Shown here piece after piece: positions 7,504 to 14,548 of a stretch of DNA of 35,367 nucleotides. The notes beneath the pieces were generated by a model that was given only the letters and a program-made list of their open reading frames with translations, ran no database searches and was not told where the DNA came from. Origin of the DNA: Sphingomonadales bacterium UBA6171 (GTDB taxonomy: Bacteria > Pseudomonadota > Alphaproteobacteria > Sphingomonadales > Sphingomonadaceae). The translations under genes were made by a program, and so were the position numbers. The DNA lies in the NCBI GenBank assembly GCA_002422985.1, contig DITZ01000107.1, forward strand, positions 1 to 35,367. The letters run 5' to 3'. Numbering within the stretch: position 1 is the stretch's first letter; each line of letters starts with the position of its first letter.

Positions 7504-8445
7504 ATGGAATTTCGGGCACTGGGTTCGAGCGGCTTGTCGGTGGTGCCGATCATGCTGGGGGGCAATGTCTTCGGCTGGACGGCAGACGCGCCGACGAGCC
7601 ATGCCATCCTCGACACCTATGTCGCCGGCGGCGGCAATTTCATCGATACCGCCGATGTCTATTCGGCCTTCGCGCCCGGCAACGTCGGCGGCGAATCCGA
7701 GACGATTATCGGCGAATGGCTGAAGCGCAGCGGCAAGCGGCACGACATCATCATCGCAACCAAGGTGGGGATGCTCGACGGCGAGGGCGGCAGCGGCCTG
7801 AAGGGCACCCGGATCGCCGCCGCCGCAGAGGCGTCTTTGAAGCGGTTGCAGACCGATGTGATCGATCTTTATTTCGCCCACCGCGACGATCCGGATACGC
7901 CGCTCGCGGAAACGCTGGAGGCGCTGGACCGGCTGGTGAAGACGGGCAAGGTCAGGGCCATCGGCGCCTCCAACTATAGCGCGTCGCGGCTGGCCGAAGC
8001 GCTGGCGATCAGCGATCAGAATGGCTGGGCGCGCTTCACGGCCCTGCAGCCGGAATATCATCTGCTGAAGCGCGACGATTATGAAGGCCCGCTACAGCGC
8101 CTGGCGCTGGCCGAGACTATCGGGGTTGTGCCCTATTATGGCCTGGCGAACGGCTATCTGACCGGCAAGTACCGGACGGCCGCCGATCTCTCCGGCGTGC
8201 GCTCCGGCGGGGCGAAGGCCTATATGGACGGCAAAGGGCCGGCGATGCTGGCGGCGATGGACGGGATTGCGGCGGAAACAGGGGCCAGCCTTGCCGCCAT
8301 CGCCCTTGCCTGGCTGAAGGCGCAGCCGGGCATCACCGCGCCGATCGCCAGCGCCAGCCGTCCGGCGCAGGTGGCAGACCTGCTTGCCGCTGCCGGACTG
8401 ACGCTGAGCGACGACCAGCTGGCGCGGCTGACGGCGGCAGGCTGA
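7504..8445 (+). CDS. Aldo/keto reductase
   Basis: 313 residues. NADPH-dependent reductase with a TIM-barrel fold. The start MEFRALGSSGLSVVPIMLGGNVFGW is typical of the family and has GGAG 8 nt upstream, so it is preferred over the open frame reaching back to 7372. The catalytic tetrad is D48 (NFIDTAD), Y53 (DVYSAF), K87 (IIATKVG) and H126 (LYFAHRDDP). The C-terminal cofactor segment is PGITAPIASASRPAQVADL. Probably acts on aldehydes or ketones; the substrate cannot be predicted. It stands alone, in the reverse orientation to the restriction-modification genes beside it. Confidence 0.93.
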   Translation: MEFRALGSSGLSVVPIMLGGNVFGWTADAPTSHAILDTYVAGGGNFIDTADVYSAFAPGNVGGESETIIGEWLKRSGKRHDIIIATKVGMLDGEGGSGLKGTRIAAAAEASLKRLQTDVIDLYFAHRDDPDTPLAETLEALDRLVKTGKVRAIGASNYSASRLAEALAISDQNGWARFTALQPEYHLLKRDDYEGPLQRLALAETIGVVPYYGLANGYLTGKYRTAADLSGVRSGGAKAYMDGKGPAMLAAMDGIAAETGASLAAIALAWLKAQPGITAPIASASRPAQVADLLAAAGLTLSDDQLARLTAAG

Positions 8446-8491
8446 GCGGCCGACCATGGCACCGCCGCGCAGCAAGGCGCAAGCCAGTTGA

Positions 8492-8519
8492 AAGCTTGCC
8501 AGCGCTTTGCCACAGTGGC
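8492..8519 (+). repeat. AAGCTTGCCA plus GCCAC-N-GTGGC element, copy 1
   Basis: AAGCTTGCCA (8492-8501) is followed after a short spacer by the palindrome GCCACAGTGGC (8509-8519). The same two blocks in the same order recur at 10691-10714. Lies between the aldo/keto reductase and the CsgG-like gene. Confidence 0.5.
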
Positions 8520-8586
8520 ACCGGGCCATTTTGAAGATGGGGCATTTCGAGGTTCAGGCTAAATTTCGCGATAGGAGGGCGATTTG

Positions 8587-9558
8587 ATGAAACCGAGTAT
8601 ATGGGGAACGGCGGCAGCCGCGGTCGTGGTGATGCTGATGGCGACAACGCCGGCGGCGGCCCAGATCAAATCCAAGGCCGGGCAGGAGGCCGAAAAGACC
8701 CGCGCGGCAAAGGTGGCGGAGCTTCCGGTCTGCGCAAAACCGATCGGCACCATTGCCTTGGCCTCGCCGGAAAACACCAACCGCTGGTGGACCGAACTGG
8801 GCCTCAGCTCGCCCGAATCGCTGATCCGCGTCTATGTGCAGAAATCCAAATGCTTCCGGCTGGTGAACCGCAGCAACCGCGGCATGGCCGCCATGCAGAC
8901 CGAACGCTCGCTCGCCGCGTCCGGCGAAACCCGCAAGGGCGGCACCATCGGCAAGGGCCAGATGGTAGAAGCGGATTTCACGCTGATCCCCGACATCGTC
9001 TCCAGCAACAATAATAAGGGCGGGCTGAATATCGGCGGTCTGGTGGGCGGCTTCATCCCCGGCGGCCTCGGCGGTCTTGTCGGCGGCATCAACATCAAGA
9101 AACGCTCGGCCAACGTCATTCTGAACGTCGTCAATAACAAATCATCGGAAGAATTCGTCGCCGAAGGTCAGTCAAAAAAGTCCGACCTCGGCTGGGGTGG
9201 TGGCGGTGGCCTCTTCTCGGGCGGCGGCCTCGCCGCCGGCGGCGCCAGCGGCTATGACAATACCGAAATCGGCCAGGTGGTCGCGCTGGCTTACCTCGAT
9301 GCCTATACGAAACTGGTGAACGATCTGGGCGGCCTCACCGAAGCCATCGGCGGGCAGCAGGCCGAACGCGCCGTCACCATGAAAAATGCCGGGCGCCTGT
9401 TCGCCAGCCCCTCTACCAAGGCCAAGGTGCTGAAAACGCTCGACGCCGGCGCCATGCTCTACCCCACCGGCAACAAAGAGGCCGGCTTCTGGGAGGTGGA
9501 AGACGAAATGGGAACCAAAGGCTGGGTGAGCGAAGTGGCGATCGCGATCGCGCGCTGA
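8587..9558 (+). CDS. Secreted CsgG-like protein with C-terminal SH3-like domain
   Basis: 323 residues. A signal peptide covers 1-25 (MKPSIWGTAAAAVVVMLMATTPAAAQ). The body resembles the CsgG/HfaB family: IGTIALASPENTNRWWTELGLSSPESLIRVYVQKSKCFRLVNR, then a predicted beta-rich region. It carries unusual glycine-rich runs near 142-160 (GGLNIGGLVGGFIPGGLGG) and 200-220 (WGGGGGLFSGGG). The last 60 residues, AGRLFASPSTKAKVLKTLDAGAMLYPTGNKEAGFWEVEDEMGTKGWVSEVAI, look like a bacterial SH3 domain. AGGAGG lies 8 nt before the ATG; a TTG at 8584 is less likely. Probable periplasmic or outer-membrane-associated protein of unknown role. Confidence 0.75.
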   Translation: MKPSIWGTAAAAVVVMLMATTPAAAQIKSKAGQEAEKTRAAKVAELPVCAKPIGTIALASPENTNRWWTELGLSSPESLIRVYVQKSKCFRLVNRSNRGMAAMQTERSLAASGETRKGGTIGKGQMVEADFTLIPDIVSSNNNKGGLNIGGLVGGFIPGGLGGLVGGINIKKRSANVILNVVNNKSSEEFVAEGQSKKSDLGWGGGGGLFSGGGLAAGGASGYDNTEIGQVVALAYLDAYTKLVNDLGGLTEAIGGQQAERAVTMKNAGRLFASPSTKAKVLKTLDAGAMLYPTGNKEAGFWEVEDEMGTKGWVSEVAIAIAR

Positions 9559-9762
9559 GGGGGCCAGGGCAGAAGATGGAAGGGCCTCCCGCTGGAAGGC
9601 ATTTGCTGTCTCTTCACCCCGGCGCTCTAGCGGCGGTGTGAGGGGGTAGGGGAATTCCCTGTCCCCGATCACCCCCATAAATAGATGCGCGATGCTAAGC
9701 GAAGGCCGCCGAATCCACAGGGTTGAGCCGAACGGTTCGTGGCACTTCGCTCACCACTTCGC
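9559..9762. other. Intergenic repeats between CsgG-like gene and cupin gene
   Basis: Three elements are visible. A hairpin with two mismatches occupies about 9612-9641 (TCAC...CGCT/AGCG...GTGA). GGAATTCCCTGTCCCCG at 9651-9667 resembles the restriction-modification cassette end repeat. A 12-bp tandem duplication CACTTCGCTCAC lies at 9743-9754 and 9755-9766 and runs into the cupin stop codon. The hairpin is suitably placed to terminate transcription of the CsgG-like gene. Confidence 0.5.
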
Positions 9763-10236
9763 TCACCAGGGGGTTCCGTCCTTGCGGGTGAAGCGCCAGC
9801 CGCCTTCGGACCAGCGGTAGGCCAGATCATCCTCGGGATATTCGCCCTGGTCGGTAATATTCCGGTCACCCACTTCAAGATAGTGGACGTCCGCCCCGGT
9901 CTGGTTGATCAGCTGATGGGCGGCACCATTGGCCGGAAATCCCACGCACATCCCCGGCTCCAGCCGAACCTCGTCCGTATCGGTGCGCAGTGTGGGATGA
10001 CCGGAGAGGATGTAGATAAACTCCTCCTGCTCTGTGTGGCGATGCAGCAGGGCTGACTGCACGCCCGGCGGCAATATCGTGAGGTTCACCCCGAAGCGCG
10101 ACAGCCCAAAGGCATCGCCCAACTGACGCTTGACCCGGCCGGCAACGCGTTCGGCAAAATGCGGCGGATAGTTGGAGGGCTTCACCCGCGGCGCGATGTC
10201 CATGGCGCGGCGCGGCGCAGAAGGAGCAATGGTCAT
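9763..10236 (-). CDS. Cupin-domain protein
   Basis: 157 residues from MTIAPSAPRRAMDIAPR, chosen because GGAG lies 9 nt upstream and the longer frame upstream reads through a pseudogene fragment. Single cupin barrel: motif 1 is around LLHRHTEQEEFIYILSGHPTLRTDTDEVRLEPG, with H, H and E metal ligands, and motif 2 is GFPANGAAHQLINQTGADVHYLEVGDR. The C-terminal segment DDLAYRWSEGGWRFTRKDGTPW is typical of small cupins annotated near sugar or transcription genes. Likely binds a metal; no substrate is evident. The stop codon falls in a 12-bp tandem repeat. Confidence 0.85.
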   Translation of the reverse strand: MTIAPSAPRRAMDIAPRVKPSNYPPHFAERVAGRVKRQLGDAFGLSRFGVNLTILPPGVQSALLHRHTEQEEFIYILSGHPTLRTDTDEVRLEPGMCVGFPANGAAHQLINQTGADVHYLEVGDRNITDQGEYPEDDLAYRWSEGGWRFTRKDGTPW

Positions 10237-10304
10237 ATGATATGTCTCCGCTCGATTACCATAAATTATCGGCCAGATGATGGAAAATACACCCCGCAAA
10301 AAAG

Positions 10305-10379
10305 CGATTCCGCCCGCCATTTCCTGCCCGATAGAGCGCCCGGCCAGCCCAATAGAGCAGCGTGTCCGGCGAGTCGCCC
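10305..10379 (-). pseudogene. Fragment of a diguanylate cyclase gene (3' end)
   Basis: These 75 bp match 10770-10844, the 3' coding end of the intact cyclase gene, at about 61 of 75 positions by hand count. In the equivalent frame the minus strand reads GDSPDTLLYWAGRALYRAGN and on to NGGRNRF, against GDTPDTLLDRADRALYRAKN and NGGRNRV in the intact gene. A stop codon lies just upstream and similarity ends there, so this is a remnant and not a gene. The two copies flank the truncated RelE remnant. Confidence 0.8.
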
Positions 10380-10463
10380 AATCATGCCTCACGCGCACCA
10401 AAACAATCCGGATAACTAAGCCCTGGCGCCAGACCGTTATAATCCGAACCACTCTCCAACCAT

Positions 10464-10663
10464 TTATCGCCTGTAAATCTCCCGCCGATTTCCGAGGCGG
10501 ATGACGCTAATCAGCATTACGCCATAGTCGAGGTCGGCGATGATGCGCCAATCGCCGACGCAATATTTCCGGAGATCGCCGAGGTCCTTGCCGCGGAGCG
10601 CCTCGCTTATGCTGCGCGGGTCGTCGAGCGGGGCGAGGCGGTCGCGCAGGAACGTCAGGATAG
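10464..10663 (-). pseudogene. Truncated RelE/ParE-type toxin
   Basis: The minus strand encodes ILTFLRDRLAPLDDPRSISE, then ALRGKDLGDLRKYCVGDWRI and IADLDYGVMLISVIRLGNRREIYRR before a stop. This is the C-terminal two-thirds of a RelE family mRNA interferase, including the W/Y-K-Y-x-VGD-W/Y-RII and IGNRREIY segments. Family members are about 85-95 residues and begin some 20-25 residues earlier; here that part is replaced by unrelated sequence (MMAGFSMPRIFSAERHSGEWQ if the frame is extended to 10757). No antitoxin gene lies upstream. Likely a dead toxin-antitoxin remnant, though expression from an alternative start cannot be excluded. Confidence 0.75.
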
Positions 10664-10690
10664 GGCGGGTTGACCGATCTGTCCCGCGCG

Positions 10691-10714
10691 AAGCTTGCCA
10701 TTCGCCACTGTGGC
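10691..10714 (+). repeat. AAGCTTGCCA plus GCCAC-N-GTGGC element, copy 2
   Basis: AAGCTTGCCA at 10691-10700 is identical to 8492-8501, followed by the palindrome GCCACTGTGGC (10704-10714), which differs from copy 1 only at its central base. It sits at the point where similarity of the RelE remnant to its family has ended. Confidence 0.5.
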
Positions 10715-10753
10715 GCTCTGCCGAAAAAATGCGCGGCATCGAAAAGCCCGCCA

Positions 10754-11377
10754 TCACCCCATAATAACCCGATTCCGCCCGCCATTTTTTGCCCGATAAA
10801 GTGCCCGGTCAGCCCGGTCCAGCAGGGTATCCGGTGTGTCGCCTTCCGCCATCGCGGCGACGCCCACCGAAACCGTCGCCGTCGGATCGGTTGCGCTGCC
10901 GCGTGCTGTCGCCAGGGCCCGCCGCAACCGCTCCGCTGCCGGCATGGCCAGTGCCAGTGTTGCGCCCGGCAACAATATGGCAAATTCCTCTCCGCCTATG
11001 CGCGCCACCATGTCCATCCGCCGAACCGCGGCCAGCGCCGCCGCCGCGAGCGCCCGCAGCAGCCGGTCGCCGGCGGCATGGCCATGGGCATCATTGATCG
11101 ATTTGAAATGATCCACATCCAGCAGCAGCACCGACAGGCTGCCCTTTTCGCGTGTGGCCCGCGCCATTTCGCGCGCCAGCGCCTCCAGAAAGGCCCGTCG
11201 GTTGGCAAGCCCGGTCAGCGCGTCGCTGCGGGCTTCCGCCAGCAAGGCCTGCCGCGCCGCTTCATGCCGCGCCTCTGCCGCGCGCAGCTCGCCGCGCAGC
11301 CGCCAAAGCCGGAATCCGGCCACCAGCAGCGCCAGCAGCAGCAGCCCAAAGCCCCCCATCAGCAGATCGCGCGACAT
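10754..11377 (-). CDS. Diguanylate cyclase (GGDEF domain), membrane-anchored
   Basis: About 207 residues from ATG 11377; the frame is open to a TTG at 11413. Makes cyclic di-GMP from two GTP. One transmembrane helix near the N-terminus (LLMGGFGLLLLALLVAGF) is followed by a short coiled-coil linker (LRGELRAAEARHEAARQALLAEA). The GGDEF domain begins at DALTGLANRRAFLEAL. It keeps the nucleotide-binding LLDVDHFKSINDAHGHAAGD, the active-site GGEEF and, five residues before it, the RRMD inhibitory I-site. It ends at ALYRAKNGGRNRV. With no periplasmic sensor domain, the signal input is not obvious. A degenerate duplicate of its 3' end lies at 10305-10379. The start has no clear ribosome site. Confidence 0.9.
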   Translation of the reverse strand: MSRDLLMGGFGLLLLALLVAGFRLWRLRGELRAAEARHEAARQALLAEARSDALTGLANRRAFLEALAREMARATREKGSLSVLLLDVDHFKSINDAHGHAAGDRLLRALAAAALAAVRRMDMVARIGGEEFAILLPGATLALAMPAAERLRRALATARGSATDPTATVSVGVAAMAEGDTPDTLLDRADRALYRAKNGGRNRVIMG

Positions 11378-11449
11378 GCCCGGCAGTTGCACAGCCCGCC
11401 ACGGCAAAATCAATAGGCAGCACAGAAGGATGCAGCGGAAACGGACGCA

Positions 11450-11477
11450 AAAAAGGGGGCGCGACGGCCCCCTTTTT
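11450..11477 (-). terminator. Bidirectional rho-independent terminator
   Basis: AAAAAGGGGGC (11450-11460) pairs with GCCCCCTTTTT (11467-11477) around a 6-nt loop. Read on the minus strand it follows the TonB receptor stop by about 25 bp and continues into a T-run. It can also act on the plus strand. Confidence 0.9.
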
Positions 11478-11500
11478 CATTACCCTGACTCTGTATCGCC

Positions 11501-13711
11501 TCAGAAGCGATAGGCGGCCGTTACCGTGAAGGTGCGCGGCGGGCCATAGAAGCCGATGATGCTGTCGCCGAACAGCGCGCCGGGGAAGTTATAGCCCCCG
11601 ATGCGATAGCGTTCGTCCGTCAGGTTGCGGCCGTGAACCGAAAGGCTGAAGGCATCGCCCGGTGCCGTCCAGCTGGCCGACGCATCCACCAGAATGAAGC
11701 TCGGCTGATCCAGCAGCGCGGTCGGAATTTCGAACTGGCTATAGGCATCGCGCAAAGACAGCGCCGGTGTCAGGTTCAGCGAGCCACCCCCCACGGGGAT
11801 GGACCATGTGCCCGACACATTGGCCACCCATTTGGGCGTATTCTGGAACACCCGCTGGTCTGCCACATCGACAGGCGTGGTGCCGCCGGCGATATAGGTC
11901 AGGAATTCCTTATATTTGGCGTCTGTATAGCCCAGCATGAGGTTGAAGCTGAGGTTGTCCGTCGGCCGCGCAATGGCTTCGATTTCCAGGCCCTTGATGG
12001 TCGCCTTGCCGGCATTATCCACAAAGCTGGCGATACCGCCGGACACGTTCGGCACCTGCACCGTTACCTGCTGGTCACGATAATCGGAATAGAAAGCCGC
12101 GATATTCAGCATCAGCCTGCGGTCCAGGAACGCACCCTTGAAGCCGATTTCATAGCTGTCGATCGTCTCCGGCTCATAGCCGTTGACGGTCGTCGGCGTC
12201 AGCACCACGTCGCCGCGCATGTCGAAGCCGCCCGATTTGAACCCCCGGCCCCAGCTCGCATAGATATTCAGATCCCGCGTCGGCTGATAGCTGATCGAAA
12301 CCCGCGGCGTCAGCTTCTCAAAGCTCCGGTCATTCACATAGTCAGAGCGGATAAGCCCCGGCACTGCATTCGGATTCCCGAACAATGGCGAGCGGATTCC
12401 GGTGAAATTCTGCCGGAAAACCGTGCCGGTCTTGTCGTCTTTCGTCCAGCGCAGGCCGGCGGAGATTTTCAGCTCCTCGGTCAGGTCAAACGACCCGTCC
12501 GCGAAGAAGGCGATGGACTTGGTCGTCACCGATCCGGAGGTCAGCGTGGTCAGGTTAGCAAAGCCCAGCACCGTGTCGAACGCGCCTTCGGCCTTGGCGT
12601 CGAGATAGAAGGCGCCGAACACGCCCTGGAAGCGATCGGCTTCCACCAGCAGCTGAACTTCCTGCGTGAACTGGCGGTCCTTATAATAGGCCGGCACGTC
12701 CAGCACCGGGCCGGGCGTGTTGTCGAAGTCGATGAGCGAATCCGATTCGCCCTCGCGATAGGCAGAGATGGACTTCAGCGTCAGCGTGTCGTTCAGCGTG
12801 AAGGCACCCGTCAGGCTGAGGCCCTGGTTCATCACCATATTGTCGTCGCCGATGCCGGCGCGCGTGTCATAGAAATTATCCAGCGGCGCGAAATCCGGCT
12901 GATTGCCGCTGCCTGTCAGGCGATAGCCGTGGCGGGGTTCGGAACTATCCTCCGTCCGGTCGCCGGCGAGGCGGATGAAGATGTCGCCATCGTCATATTC
13001 GGCCGACAGGCGCGCCGCCCACATGTCGCGGTTATAATGTTCCGCGCCCGTGGTTAGATTTTTGCCGAACCCGTCGCGCTTGTAGAGTGCGATGCCGCCG
13101 CCGATGGCGAAATGCTCGCCCAGCGGGATGGTGATAGTGCCGGAAAGGTCGATCTGGTTATAGCTGCCGTAGCTGCCCTTCACCTTGCCGCCGAACTCGT
13201 TGCCCAGCTTCTTCGTCACATATTTCACCGCACCGCCGATGGTGTTGCGGCCATAGAGCGTGCCCTGCGGGCCGCGCAGCACTTCCACCCGCTCCACATC
13301 GAAAATGTCGAGCACGGCCCCCTGCGGGCGGGCAATATAGACATCATCCACATAAAGGCCGACGCCCGGCTCGAAGCCCCACAGCGGATCCTGCTGACCG
13401 ACGCCGCGGATGAAGGCGATCAGCGTCGAATTGGAGCCGCGCGCGATTTGCAGCGTCAGGTTCGGCGCCTTATACTGCAGATCGGTGATGTTCTGTGTGC
13501 CCTGTTGCTCCATCGACTCGCCGGAGAAGGCGGAAACCGCGATCGGCACTTCCAGCAGCGTTTCATCGCGGCGGCGGGCGGATACGATGATGTCGCCGCT
13601 GTTATCTTCTTCCGCCGCAGCGGGCGCATCCTGCGCCATGGCGGGAACGCCGGCGAGCAGGCTGGTCGCCAGCAATGCAGACAGCGACAGGGTGGAAAGG
13701 CCAGATTTCAT
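11501..13711 (-). CDS. TonB-dependent outer-membrane receptor
   Basis: 736 residues. The signal peptide is MKSGLSTLSLSALLATSLLAGVPAMA. It is followed by a TonB-box-like stretch (DIIVSARRRDETLLEVP), a plug domain (about 45-165) with RGVGQQDP, VGLYVDDVYIARPQGAVLDIFDVERVEVLRGPQGTLYGRNTIGGAVKYVT, and a 22-strand-type barrel ending in a terminal Phe (FTVTAAYRF). It imports a ligand across the outer membrane using TonB energy; plug and barrel resemble the large sphingomonad class with carbohydrate or aromatic ligands, but no substrate is assignable. The second ATG (13711) is preferred because GGGAG lies 6 nt before it and directly abuts the first ATG at 13717. Promoter at 13762-13790; terminator at 11450-11477. 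Confidence 0.93.
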   Translation of the reverse strand: MKSGLSTLSLSALLATSLLAGVPAMAQDAPAAAEEDNSGDIIVSARRRDETLLEVPIAVSAFSGESMEQQGTQNITDLQYKAPNLTLQIARGSNSTLIAFIRGVGQQDPLWGFEPGVGLYVDDVYIARPQGAVLDIFDVERVEVLRGPQGTLYGRNTIGGAVKYVTKKLGNEFGGKVKGSYGSYNQIDLSGTITIPLGEHFAIGGGIALYKRDGFGKNLTTGAEHYNRDMWAARLSAEYDDGDIFIRLAGDRTEDSSEPRHGYRLTGSGNQPDFAPLDNFYDTRAGIGDDNMVMNQGLSLTGAFTLNDTLTLKSISAYREGESDSLIDFDNTPGPVLDVPAYYKDRQFTQEVQLLVEADRFQGVFGAFYLDAKAEGAFDTVLGFANLTTLTSGSVTTKSIAFFADGSFDLTEELKISAGLRWTKDDKTGTVFRQNFTGIRSPLFGNPNAVPGLIRSDYVNDRSFEKLTPRVSISYQPTRDLNIYASWGRGFKSGGFDMRGDVVLTPTTVNGYEPETIDSYEIGFKGAFLDRRLMLNIAAFYSDYRDQQVTVQVPNVSGGIASFVDNAGKATIKGLEIEAIARPTDNLSFNLMLGYTDAKYKEFLTYIAGGTTPVDVADQRVFQNTPKWVANVSGTWSIPVGGGSLNLTPALSLRDAYSQFEIPTALLDQPSFILVDASASWTAPGDAFSLSVHGRNLTDERYRIGGYNFPGALFGDSIIGFYGPPRTFTVTAAYRF

Positions 13712-13761
13712 GATCATCTCCCAAGGTTATGGCTTGCGTGGCATTTTTGCCGCTTGGTGTC

Positions 13762-13796
13762 AGTTTAGTGAAACATGAATCAACTTTCAACTTGAA
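13762..13796 (-). promoter_or_regulatory. Promoter of the TonB receptor with overlapping palindrome
   Basis: On the minus strand TTGAAA (13785-13790) and TAAACT (13762-13767) are 17 nt apart, a fair sigma-70 promoter about 50 bp upstream of the receptor start. The palindrome TTCAA-C-TTGAA (13786-13796) overlaps the -35 box and is a candidate operator for the divergently encoded TetR protein. Inferred from position only. Confidence 0.5.
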
Positions 13797-13818
13797 CTCC
13801 GGCTTTCGGTGCGAGACA

Positions 13819-14526
13819 GTGGCGACTGTGGCCGAGAATCCTCACCTGACAGCCGATAGCCCGGCAGAAGAACCGGTGCGTGCGCCTGCCCCGGAACCGC
13901 GCACGAAAGCTGCGGCAGCAGGGGAATCACGCACGGAACGTGCGGCGGTGGGCCAGCCTCGCACCGAACGCGGCCGCCGCACCCGCCGCGCCATATTGGA
14001 TGCCGCCGCGCAGGAATTCGGTGCGCGCGGCTTTCACGCTACCGGCATCACCGACATCACCCGCCGCGCCAGCGTTGCGCTGGGCAGTTTCTACACCTAT
14101 TTCGCCGCGAAGGAGGATGTGTTCCGCGCCGTGGTGGCGGATCTGTCCGCCCAGGTGGGCAGCCATGTCGCCCCGCGCATAGCGGAAGCCGCGGACGGGC
14201 TGGCCGCCGAGCGGCTGGCGCTGGAAGGCTTTCTGGATTTTGTGGCCGACAATCAGCTCATCTACCGCATCATCGACGAATCGGAATTCGTGGCGCCCGA
14301 CAGTCACCGCAGCCATTATGGCAGCAGCGTGCAGCGCATCCTGGGCCGGCTGCGCGCCGCCGCAGACCGGGGCGAGGTCCGCGCCGATGTGGGCGAGGTC
14401 GAGGCTTGGGCCATCATGGGCATGAACGTCTTTCTGGGCATGCGCTTTGGCGTGTGGGACAAAGATCGGGATTCCGCCGAGGTCGCCGCAATCGCCAACC
14501 GCATCCTTTCCGGCGGTTTACGCTAA
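13819..14526 (+). CDS. TetR/AcrR-family transcriptional regulator
   Basis: The N-terminal helix-turn-helix is RRTRRAILDAAAQEFGARGFHATGITDITRRASVALGSFYTYFAAKEDVFRAVV, in which SFYTYFAAKEDVF is the TetR signature. The ligand domain follows, with a conserved MGMNVFLGMRFGVWD near the end. The frame is open from ATG 13729, but that would overlap the receptor promoter; GTG 13819 or 13828 is more plausible and gives about 235 residues. Before the HTH is an unusual 30-bp-period repeat (RTKAAAAGES, RTERAAVGQP, RTERGRR). Divergent to the TonB receptor, which it probably represses. Exact start uncertain. Confidence 0.85.
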   Translation: MATVAENPHLTADSPAEEPVRAPAPEPRTKAAAAGESRTERAAVGQPRTERGRRTRRAILDAAAQEFGARGFHATGITDITRRASVALGSFYTYFAAKEDVFRAVVADLSAQVGSHVAPRIAEAADGLAAERLALEGFLDFVADNQLIYRIIDESEFVAPDSHRSHYGSSVQRILGRLRAAADRGEVRADVGEVEAWAIMGMNVFLGMRFGVWDKDRDSAEVAAIANRILSGGLR

Positions 14527-14548
14527 GGGCCTGCGCCAAGGGCCTGTG

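Noticed and set aside
10237..10452. N-terminal extension of the cupin protein to 10452
   Set aside because: The extension reads through the cyclase pseudogene in another frame, and a GGAG ribosome site lies just before ATG 10236.
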